Assembly: GCF_001940785.1 (NCBI RefSeq)
Contig: NZ_MSLS01000003.1
Location: forward strand, 28,647-92,646
DNA from: Bacillus sp. MRMR6
GTDB lineage: Bacteria > Bacillota > Bacilli > Bacillales > Cytobacillaceae
Length of the DNA: 64,000 nucleotides
Direction: 5' to 3'
Shown: piece after piece, positions 8,318 to 18,462 of the stretch
How the letters are laid out: each line of letters starts with the position of its first letter
Position numbering within the stretch: the stretch's first letter is position 1
Translations under genes and position numbers: made by a program
The notes under the pieces: generated by a model
Told to the model about the DNA's origin: nothing
Database searches by the model: none
What the model saw: the letters and a program-made list of their open reading frames with translations, nothing else

Positions 8318-8530
8318 CTATTCGGATGCGTACTTAATGATTCCATGTAAATAAACGGAGTATTCACGCTGGATACATTCTCTTAACCTGATCTTTCCTT
8401 CGCTTTCTAATTCTCTAATCCATTCTTGAATCCTTTTTTCATCTTCCTTTGTAGCCTTCGGAATCTCTGTTGAAAACAAATTTCCTCGACTGGCATTTCG
8501 TAATTTTTTTAATAAATCAACTTTATTCAT
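8318..8530 (-). CDS. Small winged-helix-like protein
   Basis: A 70-residue protein with two helices (NKVDLLKKLRNASRG and TKEDEKRIQEWIRELESEGKI) followed by a hairpin-like segment RLRECIQREYSVYLHGIIKY, a layout that would suit a small winged helix. The start ATG 8530 has AAAGGGGCTGA at good spacing. No family name is recognised. A doubtful 64-codon frame lies just upstream. Its 3' end faces the hydrolase gene across an A/T-rich run at 8290-8310 that may act as a terminator in both directions. Confidence 0.6.
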   Translation of the reverse strand: MNKVDLLKKLRNASRGNLFSTEIPKATKEDEKRIQEWIRELESEGKIRLRECIQREYSVYLHGIIKYASE

Positions 8531-8823
8531 TTGGGTCAGCCCCTTTATTTATTTAATTTCGACATAAAGAGGGATTTCTCCTTCAAATTGACATATTATA
8601 GTTGATAAAAGAATAATAATTTTAATCATTCGCTTTTTTAGTGATTGTGCTTGTTGATGATGGTCACAGGTGTTTTTCCTGCGAAATTCCAGCGTTTCGA
8701 CTCCTCCCTTCTCTCTTTGGAAAATGTTTACTCCACGGTTCATAACAAAAACACGTTATACTTTATATATTATACCGCATGAGTCAAATCATGCGTTTTT
8801 TTTATTGGTATTCTATTAATTAC

Positions 8824-8829
8824 TATAAT
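8824..8829 (+). promoter_or_regulatory. -10 box (TATAAT) before the small peptide gene
   Basis: A perfect TATAAT lies 35 bp before the ATG at 8864. A clear -35 at 17 bp is not seen (only TTTATT). The wider gap 8531-8863 holds otherwise only the doubtful minus-strand frame. Confidence 0.4.
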
Positions 8830-8863
8830 AGAAAGTAATTTTACTAGAAGGGGGAACAGCTAG

Positions 8864-8962
8864 ATGAACAGGATTAAACTACTAGTGGCGTTTTTGCTCG
8901 TCATCTCTTCGACGTTTGCTAGTTTGGCTGCGGTTGCGTCACCTATGGAGCTGTCCACGTGA
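8864..8962 (+). CDS. 32-residue exported peptide precursor
   Basis: ATG 8864 follows AGAAGGGGG at 8848-8854. The product is a near-ideal signal peptide (basic MNRIK, hydrophobic LLVAFLLVI, then SSTFASLAAVAS with AxA-like cleavage sites) and ends only a few residues later in PMELST. This is the layout of exported signalling pre-peptides of the Phr/NprX/PapR kind. It sits just upstream of the quinone-stress operon promoter, and no receptor gene is adjacent. It is too short for standard gene callers. Coding evidence is the ribosome site and the signal peptide. Confidence 0.5.
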   Translation: MNRIKLLVAFLLVISSTFASLAAVASPMELST

Positions 8963-9015
8963 AAGTGCCGACACGCTGGAAGGAGTTCCTCATTGAACTA
9001 CTTTTTTACATGGTG

Positions 9016-9044
9016 TTGACAAAAGATTTTATCTGTTTTACAAT
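9016..9044 (+). promoter_or_regulatory. SigA promoter of the mhqP-mhqO-wrbA operon
   Basis: TTGACA (9016-9021) and TACAAT (9039-9044) are separated by exactly 17 bp, near the consensus. The first operator begins at the next base. Confidence 0.9.
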
Positions 9045-9062
9045 TATCTCGAATTCAAGATA
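9045..9062 (+). promoter_or_regulatory. MhqR-type operator 1
   Basis: TATCTCGAATTCAAGATA is an imperfect palindrome matching the MhqR operator pattern (TATCT-cgAATTCg-AGATA) as I recall it from B. subtilis. It covers the expected transcription start, so binding should block the promoter. Confidence 0.85.
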
Positions 9063-9090
9063 TTCCGAAACGTCGGAACATCTTTTTTTT
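9063..9090 (+). terminator. Small hairpin with T run between the two operators
   Basis: TTCCG (9063-9067) pairs with CGGAA (9074-9078) and is followed by TCTTTTTTTT. It could act as a weak attenuator in the leader. Confidence 0.45.
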
Positions 9091-9099
9091 AAAAATAAA

Positions 9100-9117
9100 T
9101 ATCTTGAATTCGAGATA
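9100..9117 (+). promoter_or_regulatory. MhqR-type operator 2
   Basis: TATCTTGAATTCGAGATA is the reverse complement of operator 1 and lies 55 bp downstream, just before the AGGAGG of mhqP. Confidence 0.85.
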
Positions 9118-9138
9118 AAAATTTAGGAGGATTTTAAA

Positions 9139-9537
9139 ATGATGAATATTGGATTATTAATCATTCGTGTAGTCATAGGATTACTGTTTGTAGGTCACGG
9201 TGCACAGAAGTTGTTTGGCTGGTTCGGCGGCCATGGTTTAAAAGGAACCGGTGGCTGGTTTGAATCGATCGGCATGAAACCTGGAGTGACGTTGGCCCTT
9301 TTCGCAGGCTTGGCAGAATTTATTGGCGGCGCCTTGTTTGCTTTAGGACTGTTAACTCCTCTTGCAGCAATCATGATTGCCGGAGCGATGGTCATCGCGA
9401 TCGTGAAGGTTCATGGAGCAAACGGAATATGGTCAACAGCAAATGGGTATGAATATCACCTCACCTTAATTGCCGTTGTGATTGGTTTAGCTTTAATCGG
9501 TCCTGGTCAATATGCGATTGACGCATTTTTATTCTAA
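9139..9537 (+). CDS. mhqP: DoxX family membrane protein MhqP
   Basis: A 132-residue protein with four membrane helices and the DoxX signature (IGLLFVGHGAQKLFGWFGGHG, then FAGLAEFIGGALFALGLLTPLAA). In B. subtilis MhqP is co-expressed with MhqO under MhqR and helps resistance to methylhydroquinone and catechol; its exact reaction is unclear. AGGAGG at 9125-9130 precedes ATG 9139 (an ATG also follows at 9142). It is first in an operon with a ring-cleaving dioxygenase-like and a flavodoxin-like quinone reductase gene; the two operators upstream support the assignment. Confidence 0.85.
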   Translation: MMNIGLLIIRVVIGLLFVGHGAQKLFGWFGGHGLKGTGGWFESIGMKPGVTLALFAGLAEFIGGALFALGLLTPLAAIMIAGAMVIAIVKVHGANGIWSTANGYEYHLTLIAVVIGLALIGPGQYAIDAFLF

Positions 9538-9576
9538 ATTTCAGGGAAAATAAATGTTAAAAGGGGCGTGAAAGAA

Positions 9577-10515
9577 ATGAGTAAGAAAACGATGGGGATT
9601 CACCATATCACAGCGATTGTCGGTCATCCACAGGAGAATGTTGATTTTTACGCTGGTGTTTTAGGGTTACGACTGGTAAAAAAGACAGTCAATTTCGATG
9701 ATCCGGGAACGTACCACCTTTATTTCGGAAATGAAGCGGGGAAACCAGGAACCATCATTACTTTCTTTCCTTGGGCCGGAGCACATCAGGGAACCATCGG
9801 GGACGGCCAAGTTGGGGTCACCTCCTATGTGGTTCCAAAAGGGGCGTTTGATTTTTGGAAAAAGAGGTTGGAAAGGTTTAATGTATCATTTATGGTTACG
9901 GAACGCTTTGGCGAGCAGTATTTGGTCTTTGATGACCCGCACAGTCTACATTTGGAACTCGTCGAAAGAGAAGAAGGCGAAGTCAACTCGTGGACCTTTG
10001 GTGAGGTCACACCCGAAGTGGCAATCAAAGGCTTTGGCGGAGCAATGCTGCTATCAGCACAGCCTACCCAAACCGCTGAATTGTTGGAAAAAGTAATGGG
10101 CCTTGAGTTCATCGGAAAAGAAGGAGATTTTGCCCGCTATCGTTCTACGGGCGATCTCGGAAATGTCATCGACCTTAAATTAACATCCAGCGGCCGAGGA
10201 CAAATGGGGGTCGGAACCGTTCACCACATTGCATGGCGCGCGGTTGATGATGAAGATCAATTAGATTGGCAAAAACACGTGGCATCCCATGGCTACCGGG
10301 TAACTCCGGTACAGGATCGAAACTATTTTAACGCGATTTATTTTAGAGAACACGGTGAAATTCTCTTTGAAATTGCGACCGATCCACCGGGATTTTCCCA
10401 TGATGAATCTGCTGAGACCATGGGTGAAAACTTGATGCTGCCAGAACAGTATGAAATTCATCGTGATAAAATCGAACGCATTTTACTGCCGTTTCAAGTG
10501 AGAAAATTAGATTGA
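9577..10515 (+). CDS. mhqO: Ring-cleaving dioxygenase-like glyoxalase-fold protein MhqO
   Basis: A 312-residue vicinal-oxygen-chelate protein with two glyoxalase-type halves. The first His ligand lies in MGIHHITAIVG near the N-terminus, the second in VGTVHHIAWRA around residue 218, and the Glu ligand in EILFEIATDPPGF near residue 265. These metal-binding motifs are intact. Family members are thought to open or detoxify quinone rings and are induced by quinone stress. The start ATG 9577 has AAGGGG 10 nt upstream; a GTG at 9568 is too close. It lies 39 bp after mhqP. Confidence 0.85.
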   Translation: MSKKTMGIHHITAIVGHPQENVDFYAGVLGLRLVKKTVNFDDPGTYHLYFGNEAGKPGTIITFFPWAGAHQGTIGDGQVGVTSYVVPKGAFDFWKKRLERFNVSFMVTERFGEQYLVFDDPHSLHLELVEREEGEVNSWTFGEVTPEVAIKGFGGAMLLSAQPTQTAELLEKVMGLEFIGKEGDFARYRSTGDLGNVIDLKLTSSGRGQMGVGTVHHIAWRAVDDEDQLDWQKHVASHGYRVTPVQDRNYFNAIYFREHGEILFEIATDPPGFSHDESAETMGENLMLPEQYEIHRDKIERILLPFQVRKLD

Positions 10516-10557
10516 CTATAAATCTAAAAAGAAAGAAATAATAGGAGGTGTATTGCA

Positions 10558-11223
10558 ATGGGTTTCTTATCTAAATTATTTGGGTATTCAACTGACAAGG
10601 AGGAAGAAAAAATGACCAATGTAAAATTAGCAGTAATCTACTACAGCATGGGCGGCACAAACTATCAACTCTCAAAATGGGCAGAAGAAGGTGCCAAAGA
10701 ACTTGGTGCTGAAGTGAAAGTCCTAAAGGTTCCTGAATTAGCTCCGGAATCAGCAATTGAAGGAAATCCCGCATGGAAAGCACATGTAGAGGCAACCAAA
10801 GATGTACCAGAGGTTAAACTAGATGACCTCGAATGGGCCGATGCGATCATTTTCAGCGTGCCAACTCGATTTGGAAATATGCCGTCACAAATGAAGCAAT
10901 TCCTTGATACAACCGGCGGCCTTTGGTTTAACGGCAAGCTGGTCAATAAGGTCGTCAGTGCGATGACCTCCGCCCAAAATTCTCATGGCGGTCAAGAAGC
11001 AACGATTCTCTCACTATACACCACGATGTACCACTGGGGTGCGATTGTCGCAGCGCCAGGATATACCGATCCAGTTATTTTTGGATCAGGCGGAAACCCT
11101 TATGGAACCAGTGTCACCGTCGGTCAAGATGGAAAAATGATCGAAGATGTGGAAGCCGCCGTTAAACATCAAGCAAAACGCACCGTCACCATCGCAGAAG
11201 CGGTGAAAAAAGCAAATCAATAA
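10558..11223 (+). CDS. wrbA: WrbA-like NAD(P)H:quinone oxidoreductase
   Basis: A flavodoxin-fold protein. The FMN phosphate loop is IYYSMGGTNYQLSKWAEEG, the isoalloxazine loop PTRFGNMPSQMKQFLDTTGGLW, and SAQNSHGGQEATILSLYTTMYHWG matches the conserved WrbA segment. It reduces quinones by two electrons, which suits the operon. Two well-placed starts exist in frame: AGGAGG then ATG 10558 (221 aa), and AAGGAGG then ATG 10612 (203 aa), the second giving the usual WrbA N-terminus MTNVKLAVIYYS. The 18-residue extension MGFLSKLFGYSTDKEEEK looks amphipathic and could be a membrane-targeting end. Confidence 0.9.
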   Translation: MGFLSKLFGYSTDKEEEKMTNVKLAVIYYSMGGTNYQLSKWAEEGAKELGAEVKVLKVPELAPESAIEGNPAWKAHVEATKDVPEVKLDDLEWADAIIFSVPTRFGNMPSQMKQFLDTTGGLWFNGKLVNKVVSAMTSAQNSHGGQEATILSLYTTMYHWGAIVAAPGYTDPVIFGSGGNPYGTSVTVGQDGKMIEDVEAAVKHQAKRTVTIAEAVKKANQ

Positions 11224-11240
11224 GTTGTCATGGTTGTCAT

Positions 11241-11286
11241 GGGGACGGTTCTCCTGCTTCTTTAAAGAAGCAGGAGAACCGTCCCT
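11241..11286. repeat. Long hairpin repeat, copy 1 (GGGGACGGTTCTCC family)
   Basis: GGGGACGGTTCTCCTGCTTC is followed by its near-perfect reverse complement. It lies just after wrbA and may serve as its terminator, although no T run follows. Other copies lie at 11417, 16381 and 63220. Confidence 0.85.
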
Positions 11287-11317
11287 GATTAGTTTTCCAG
11301 AAGACTCTATAGTGGGC

Positions 11318-11410
11318 TTTGGCATTTTGACCGCTTTAAGATGACCGGGTTCGGGGTTTTCTCGTGGGTTCAAGGTTTTCTCGTGGGTTCGGGCATCTTG
11401 AACGCTTTAA
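11318..11410. repeat. Degenerate relatives of the GGGCATCTT repeat
   Basis: The words GCATTTTGACCGCTTTAAG, TTCTCGTGGGTTC (twice, with a related TTCGGGG segment before it) and GGGCATCTTGAACGC recur here. They resemble the units at 1170-1380 (GGGCATCTTAAGTGC). Lies between two hairpin repeats. Confidence 0.55.
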
Positions 11411-11416
11411 TACACA

Positions 11417-11464
11417 CAGGGACGGTTCTCCTGCTTCCTAAAGGAAGCAGGAGAACCGTCCCTG
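11417..11464. repeat. Long hairpin repeat, copy 2
   Basis: CAGGGACGGTTCTCCTGCTT and its reverse complement around CCTAAAGG. It ends next to the stop codon of the convergent glucosidase gene, so copies 1 and 2 sit at the 3' ends of two converging transcripts. Confidence 0.85.
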
Positions 11465-11469
11465 CGCGT

Positions 11470-12930
<1,461 letters not shown>

Positions 12931-12965
12931 TTAGTGGTTACACCTCTTAGTTTCTTATAAAACTA

Positions 12966-13030
12966 CACAAAAAAACCTAAATCACCTAACAAAGACACAA
13001 CAGTCCCATAGTTAAGTGATTTAGGTTTTG
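12966..13030 (-). terminator. Leader terminator of the locus 1 glucosidase gene
   Basis: On the minus strand AAACCTAAATCACTTAAC pairs with GTTAGGTGATTTAGGTTT, followed by a T run. The 5' arm overlaps the RAT, so binding of the antiterminator prevents this stem. Confidence 0.9.
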
Positions 13031-13052
13031 CCTGCATAATCAGTTACAATCC
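13024..13052 (-). promoter_or_regulatory. RAT (ribonucleic antiterminator) before the glucosidase gene
   Basis: A 29-nt element of the LicT/SacY type: GGATTGTAAC ... GCAGGCAAAACC. Expected target of the CAT domain of LicT. Confidence 0.92.
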
Positions 13053-13079
13053 TAAAAGGTTGTTTATTGAATTACGCTT

Positions 13080-13108
13080 ACTATAGCATACCTTTTTTAA
13101 TCTAACAA
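13080..13108 (-). promoter_or_regulatory. SigA promoter of the locus 1 glucosidase gene
   Basis: On the minus strand TTGTTA (13108-13103) and TATAGT (13085-13080) are 17 bp apart. The RAT starts about 28 bp downstream of the -10. Confidence 0.8.
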
Positions 13109-13115
13109 CCATTTT

Positions 13116-13129
13116 TGAAACCGTTATTT
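13116..13129. promoter_or_regulatory. Likely cre site (CcpA) upstream of the glucosidase promoter
   Basis: TGAAACCGTTATTT fits the cre consensus TGNAANCGNWNNCW except near the 3' end. Lies just upstream of the minus-strand -35. Confidence 0.5.
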
Positions 13130-13193
13130 TTTTGCCATATATATAACAATAAGAAGCTTTTTGGATTTTTTTAAAAAAATTATTTTTTAAAAA

Positions 13194-13207
13194 AGAAAGC
13201 GTTGACA
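13194..13207. promoter_or_regulatory. cre site overlapping the bglP -35 box (locus 1)
   Basis: AGAAAGCGTTGACA matches the cre consensus closely; its last six bases are the TTGACA of the bglP promoter. The same overlap occurs in locus 2 at 60934-60947. Confidence 0.8.
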
Positions 13208-13231
13208 CCAACTAAACAACCATGCTAAATT
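13202..13231 (+). promoter_or_regulatory. Promoter of bglP (locus 1)
   Basis: TTGACA (13202-13207), then an extended -10 TGCTAAATT with TAAATT at 13226-13231 (18-bp spacing). Confidence 0.7.
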
Positions 13232-13266
13232 ACACGTATCAAATAAATTTTAATAAATTCCTCTCA

Positions 13267-13289
13267 GGAATGTAACCTTAAGCGGGCAT

Positions 13290-13293
<4 letters not shown>
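13267..13293 (+). promoter_or_regulatory. RAT variant in the bglP leader (locus 1)
   Basis: GGAATGTAAC ... GCGGGCATAACC is a shortened (27-nt) RAT-like element overlapping the 5' arm of the terminator that follows. It differs at several places from the three 29-nt RATs in this window. Confidence 0.75.
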
Positions 13294-15342
<2,049 letters not shown>

Positions 15343-15349
15343 CAACTCT

Positions 15350-15385
15350 TCAGGAAAAGGAAAGCGGTCCTTTCCTTTTTCCTGT
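15350..15385 (+). terminator. Stem-loop after bglP (locus 1)
   Basis: AGGAAAAGGAAAG and CTTTCCTTTTTCCT form a strong stem around CGGTC. No long T run follows, so termination may be partial. Confidence 0.55.
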
Positions 15386-15451
15386 TGTGTTAGAATAGCG
15401 GTAATTTCCTCCTAATATTGCAACGAATGGAGAAAATCTATAGTATATAGT

Positions 15452-15520
15452 GAAGGAAAGCTCGTTTTAAGTTTCCTTCTCTTAAAAAATTTCTGATCAC
15501 TCGTCCATAGTATATACTAT
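15452..15520 (+). promoter_or_regulatory. Stem-loop and palindrome before licT (locus 1)
   Basis: GAAGGAAA and TTTCCTTC form a stem at 15452-15479. The perfect palindrome ATAGTATATACTAT lies at 15507-15520, with a related CTATAGTATATAG at 15438-15450. These look like an operator pair and a licT promoter region; the regulator is not identified. Confidence 0.5.
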
Positions 15521-15541
15521 ATTTTACCTATAGGTGATTTA

Positions 15542-16372
15542 ATGAAAATAGCCAAAGTTTACAATAACAACGTAATCAGTGCATTTAATGAAAAAAACGA
15601 AGAGCTAGTGGTGATGGGAAGAGGGCTCGCTTTTCAAAAAAGGCCTGGAGATTTAGTGGACGAACAGAAGATCGAAAAGATTTTTACGATAAAAAATAAT
15701 GATCTTTCAGAGAGATTCAAAACTCTTTTACATGAAGTACCGATTGAATACATGGTCATCACGGAGGATATTATTAAAATTGCTAAAAGCAGGTTAGGAA
15801 GAAACCTTAACGAGAGCCTCTATATCTCTTTAACTGACCATATTCACTTTGCCGTAGACAGACACAAAAAAGGCTACGACATAAAAAATGCCCTATTGTG
15901 GGAAATCAAAAGGTTCTATAAGGAAGAGTTTTCCATCGGAACCGAAGCACTAAAGATGATTAACGAGAAAATCGGTGTTCTCTTGCCCGAGGATGAAGCT
16001 GGTTTTATCGCAATGCACATTGTTAACTCTGGCTTGAACGAGGAAATGCCAAACGTCGCTAATATTACTAGAGTGATGCAAGATATCCTAAACATTGTGA
16101 AATACCATTATAAAATGAGCTTTGATGAGGAATCATTGAATTACTTCCGATTTGTCACTCATTTAAAATTCTTTGCCCAAAGACTTTATAACCAAAGCTA
16201 TATAGAAGACGATGACCCCTTCCTGTACGAATCCTTCAAGCAAAAACATAAAGAAGCGATCGAATGTACAGAAAAAATCAACGACTACATCGTCAATCAA
16301 TTCAACTATAACCTCACCAACAACGAAAAACTATACCTAGCCATCCACATCCAGAGAGTCGTAAATCGCTGA
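15542..16372 (+). CDS. licT: LicT/BglG family transcription antiterminator (locus 1)
   Basis: A 276-residue protein with the RNA-binding CAT domain at residues 1-55 (MKIAKVYNNNVISAF, VVMGRGLAFQKRPGD) followed by PRD1 (His in SLTDHIHFAVDRH) and PRD2 (AMHIVN in the linker region, LAIHIQRV at the end). PTS phosphorylation of PRD histidines sets dimerisation, and the active dimer binds RAT elements. AGGTGAT precedes ATG 15542. It follows bglP with a 199-bp gap holding stem-loops and a palindrome. A paralogue is at 60959-61798; which protein serves which RAT cannot be read from sequence. Confidence 0.93.
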   Translation: MKIAKVYNNNVISAFNEKNEELVVMGRGLAFQKRPGDLVDEQKIEKIFTIKNNDLSERFKTLLHEVPIEYMVITEDIIKIAKSRLGRNLNESLYISLTDHIHFAVDRHKKGYDIKNALLWEIKRFYKEEFSIGTEALKMINEKIGVLLPEDEAGFIAMHIVNSGLNEEMPNVANITRVMQDILNIVKYHYKMSFDEESLNYFRFVTHLKFFAQRLYNQSYIEDDDPFLYESFKQKHKEAIECTEKINDYIVNQFNYNLTNNEKLYLAIHIQRVVNR

Positions 16373-16380
16373 AAGACACA

Positions 16381-16447
16381 GGAAAGGACACGGGGACGGT
16401 TCTCCTGCTTCCTTAAAGAAGCAGGAGAACCGTCCCCGTGTCTTTCC
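16381..16447. repeat. Long hairpin repeat, copy 3
   Basis: Arms GGAAAGGACACGGGGACGGT... and the reverse complement form a stem of about 30 bp. It separates licT from the convergent DUF4177 gene and probably ends both transcripts. Confidence 0.85.
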
Positions 16448-16460
16448 TTCTTTCATAAAA

Positions 16461-16649
16461 TTACTCCCCTTCTACTGGCCTTTCGAAAATAATCTCATAT
16501 TCTGTTGGTTTTCCATGGCCGTTATGCTTTAAAGGCAATACCTGCACTAACCGCCAGCCCTTTGAAGCATGCTCCTCGATCGTCTCCCTATGCTCGGCAT
16601 CTGTGAAAAATCCCCCTAAAGTAGTCGTAACAAACTTATATTCGTACAT
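16461..16649 (-). CDS. DUF4177 family small protein
   Basis: A 62-residue protein starting MYEYKFVTTTLGGF, with ETIEEHASKGWRLVQVLP and EIIFERP, the beta-alpha-beta pattern of DUF4177. These small proteins have no known function. GGAGGTG precedes ATG 16649; an upstream ATG at 16673 overlaps that ribosome site and is rejected. Stands alone. Confidence 0.8.
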   Translation of the reverse strand: MYEYKFVTTTLGGFFTDAEHRETIEEHASKGWRLVQVLPLKHNGHGKPTEYEIIFERPVEGE

Positions 16650-16920
16650 CTCAACACCTCCATTTTCTACCATTATATACGTGAAGTCTCAAATAATGGT
16701 TTCAATTTATAACTAAATGTTTTTTCTTTTAATGCGATCGCTATTGTCTCGATAAGAAATAGCAACTGCGAAACCCATCATTTACTGGTATAATTAAAGA
16801 TGAGATTCACGAACGTTTAACCGATTAGACAGACAGATCCGTTGTATTGGTACGGACTAAGACGGTCTAAATATCCAAGTATATTGAAAAAATAAAATTA
16901 AAATTATAATAGACGTACAC

Positions 16921-16951
16921 ATGGCTCAGTAACTACTAAGCCATTTTATTT
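16921..16951 (+). terminator. Terminator of an unidentified transcript
   Basis: ATGGCT (16921-16926) pairs with AGCCAT (16939-16944), followed by TTTATTTTT. No gene ends here. The region 16800-16920 contains paired words (TTAGAC / GTCTAA), so a small RNA or an attenuated leader of the MFS gene is possible. Confidence 0.55.
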
Positions 16952-16993
16952 TTGTTTGCAAAATATATTTAATTAGAACATCTTCCGGAGCTT

Positions 16994-17059
16994 ATCATGA
17001 GTGGTTGGAAACAAGACTATTTATTTGGAATTACAAAGTCTTGAGCTTGATCTCATGAT
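16994..17059 (+). other. Nested stem-loop in the leader of the MFS gene
   Basis: ATCATGAG (16994-17001) pairs with CTCATGAT (17052-17059) and encloses AAGACT (17013-17018) with AGTCTT (17037-17042). It ends 32 bp before the ATG. Known riboswitch class not recognised. Confidence 0.4.
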
Positions 17060-17091
17060 TACCGACAAATCCAATTGAAAGCAGGTTCTAT

Positions 17092-18279
17092 ATGGCAACA
17101 TTCTTTTTAATCATCATCTACCTGGCATTTATCAGCCTCGGTTTACCCGATTCCTTGTTGGGCGTTTCCTGGCCATTGATGCGATCGGAACTTGGCGCAC
17201 CCCTTGAGACCGCAGGATGGCTGTTTATGACCATTGCTGCCGGAACGATTATTTCGAGTTTGGCAACCGGCGCTGTCCTTAAACGGTTCGGAACCGGCAT
17301 GGTCACGTTTGTCAGCGTCCTCATGACGGCTGGAGCCCTGCTCGGATTTCATTTTGCTCCTTCGATTTTTTGGCTGTTTATTTGTGCGATTCCACTCGGA
17401 CTAGGTGCAGGTGCCGTTGATGCGGGAATAAACAATTATGTCGCGACGCATTACCAGGCACACCACATGAGCTGGCTTCATTGTTTTTGGGGAGTCGGGG
17501 CTACGATGGGTCCCGTTATTATGGCTCAGTTTATTACAGGGCAGCAGTCTTGGCGAAGCGGGTACCTTGCGATCGCTGGGCTTCAGTTTGCATTAGTGGT
17601 TATCTTGTTTTTCTCTTTGCCGTTATGGAATAAAATTGCCGGCGATGCCCCTAAGGAGCCTGAAACGACTAGACCAGAGCATGATACGCAAAAACCCCTG
17701 CAAATTAGCGGGGTAAAACTAGCTTTAGTCGCTTTCTTGTTTTATTGCGGTGCAGAAGCAGCGGTGGGCCTTTGGGGAAGCAGTTTCCTGATTAAGATGA
17801 AAGATTTATCCGTCGATACCGCCGCTAAATATGTTTCTTTCTATTATGCTGGTATAACAATCGGCAGATTTATTACAGGCTTCATTACGTTAAAAATAAA
17901 CAGCACCACACTCATACGAGGCGGGCAAATCATCACGTTGGCTGGTGCCGTACTGCTGTTCCTGCCGCTACCGTCGACTTTTTTGCTTGCCGGATTTATC
18001 TTGGTCGGGCTAGGATTAGCACCTATTTTTCCATGTATGCTACAAGAAACACCGATCCGCTTTGGAGAAAAGCATTCTCAAACGATTATGGGCTACCAAA
18101 TGGCGGTTGCCTATACAGGCAGTACGTTCTTGCCTCCGCTTCTTGGTTTCGTTGCAGCACGCTCCACCATCGGGATTTTCCCCTTTGTCATAGCGGGTTT
18201 TATCGCATTTATGCTTTTGGGGTCTGAACGATTAAATAGCTTGTTGAAAAAGAAGGATACGAACTCAACAGTATTTTAA
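17092..18279 (+). CDS. MFS transporter
   Basis: A 395-residue protein with about twelve membrane segments and a longer polar loop in the middle (residues 183-205). It has SLGLPDSLLGVSWPLMRSELG at the start and GAGAVDAGINNYVATHY in the fourth helix region, a pattern seen in the FucP/YfkF-like branch of MFS sugar and unknown-substrate carriers. Substrate not inferable. The ribosome site (GCAGG) is modest. The 440-bp upstream gap holds a terminator and a nested stem-loop, suggesting control in the leader. No cognate enzyme gene is next to it. Confidence 0.8.
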   Translation: MATFFLIIIYLAFISLGLPDSLLGVSWPLMRSELGAPLETAGWLFMTIAAGTIISSLATGAVLKRFGTGMVTFVSVLMTAGALLGFHFAPSIFWLFICAIPLGLGAGAVDAGINNYVATHYQAHHMSWLHCFWGVGATMGPVIMAQFITGQQSWRSGYLAIAGLQFALVVILFFSLPLWNKIAGDAPKEPETTRPEHDTQKPLQISGVKLALVAFLFYCGAEAAVGLWGSSFLIKMKDLSVDTAAKYVSFYYAGITIGRFITGFITLKINSTTLIRGGQIITLAGAVLLFLPLPSTFLLAGFILVGLGLAPIFPCMLQETPIRFGEKHSQTIMGYQMAVAYTGSTFLPPLLGFVAARSTIGIFPFVIAGFIAFMLLGSERLNSLLKKKDTNSTVF

Positions 18280-18462
18280 TTGAATAGTAGACTTACAGGG
18301 AAAAAGATCATTCTCAATAAAAACAGTACCGCAAATCGCAGTGCTGTTTTTTACTAGAAAATGAATGATTTGTACATACTTTGCTAGTGTCCTACTATTG
18401 ATCCATCCTGTTTCGTCATCAGTAGGAACTTTCCTTTTTTAAAAAGAGAAAAGCATTACCGT

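Noticed and set aside
8549-8743. Minus-strand frame of 64 codons upstream of the small winged-helix-like gene
   Set aside because: No ribosome site at its ATG and no recognised motif. An AGGGAGG inside it has no good start codon at proper distance. Possible but unsupported.
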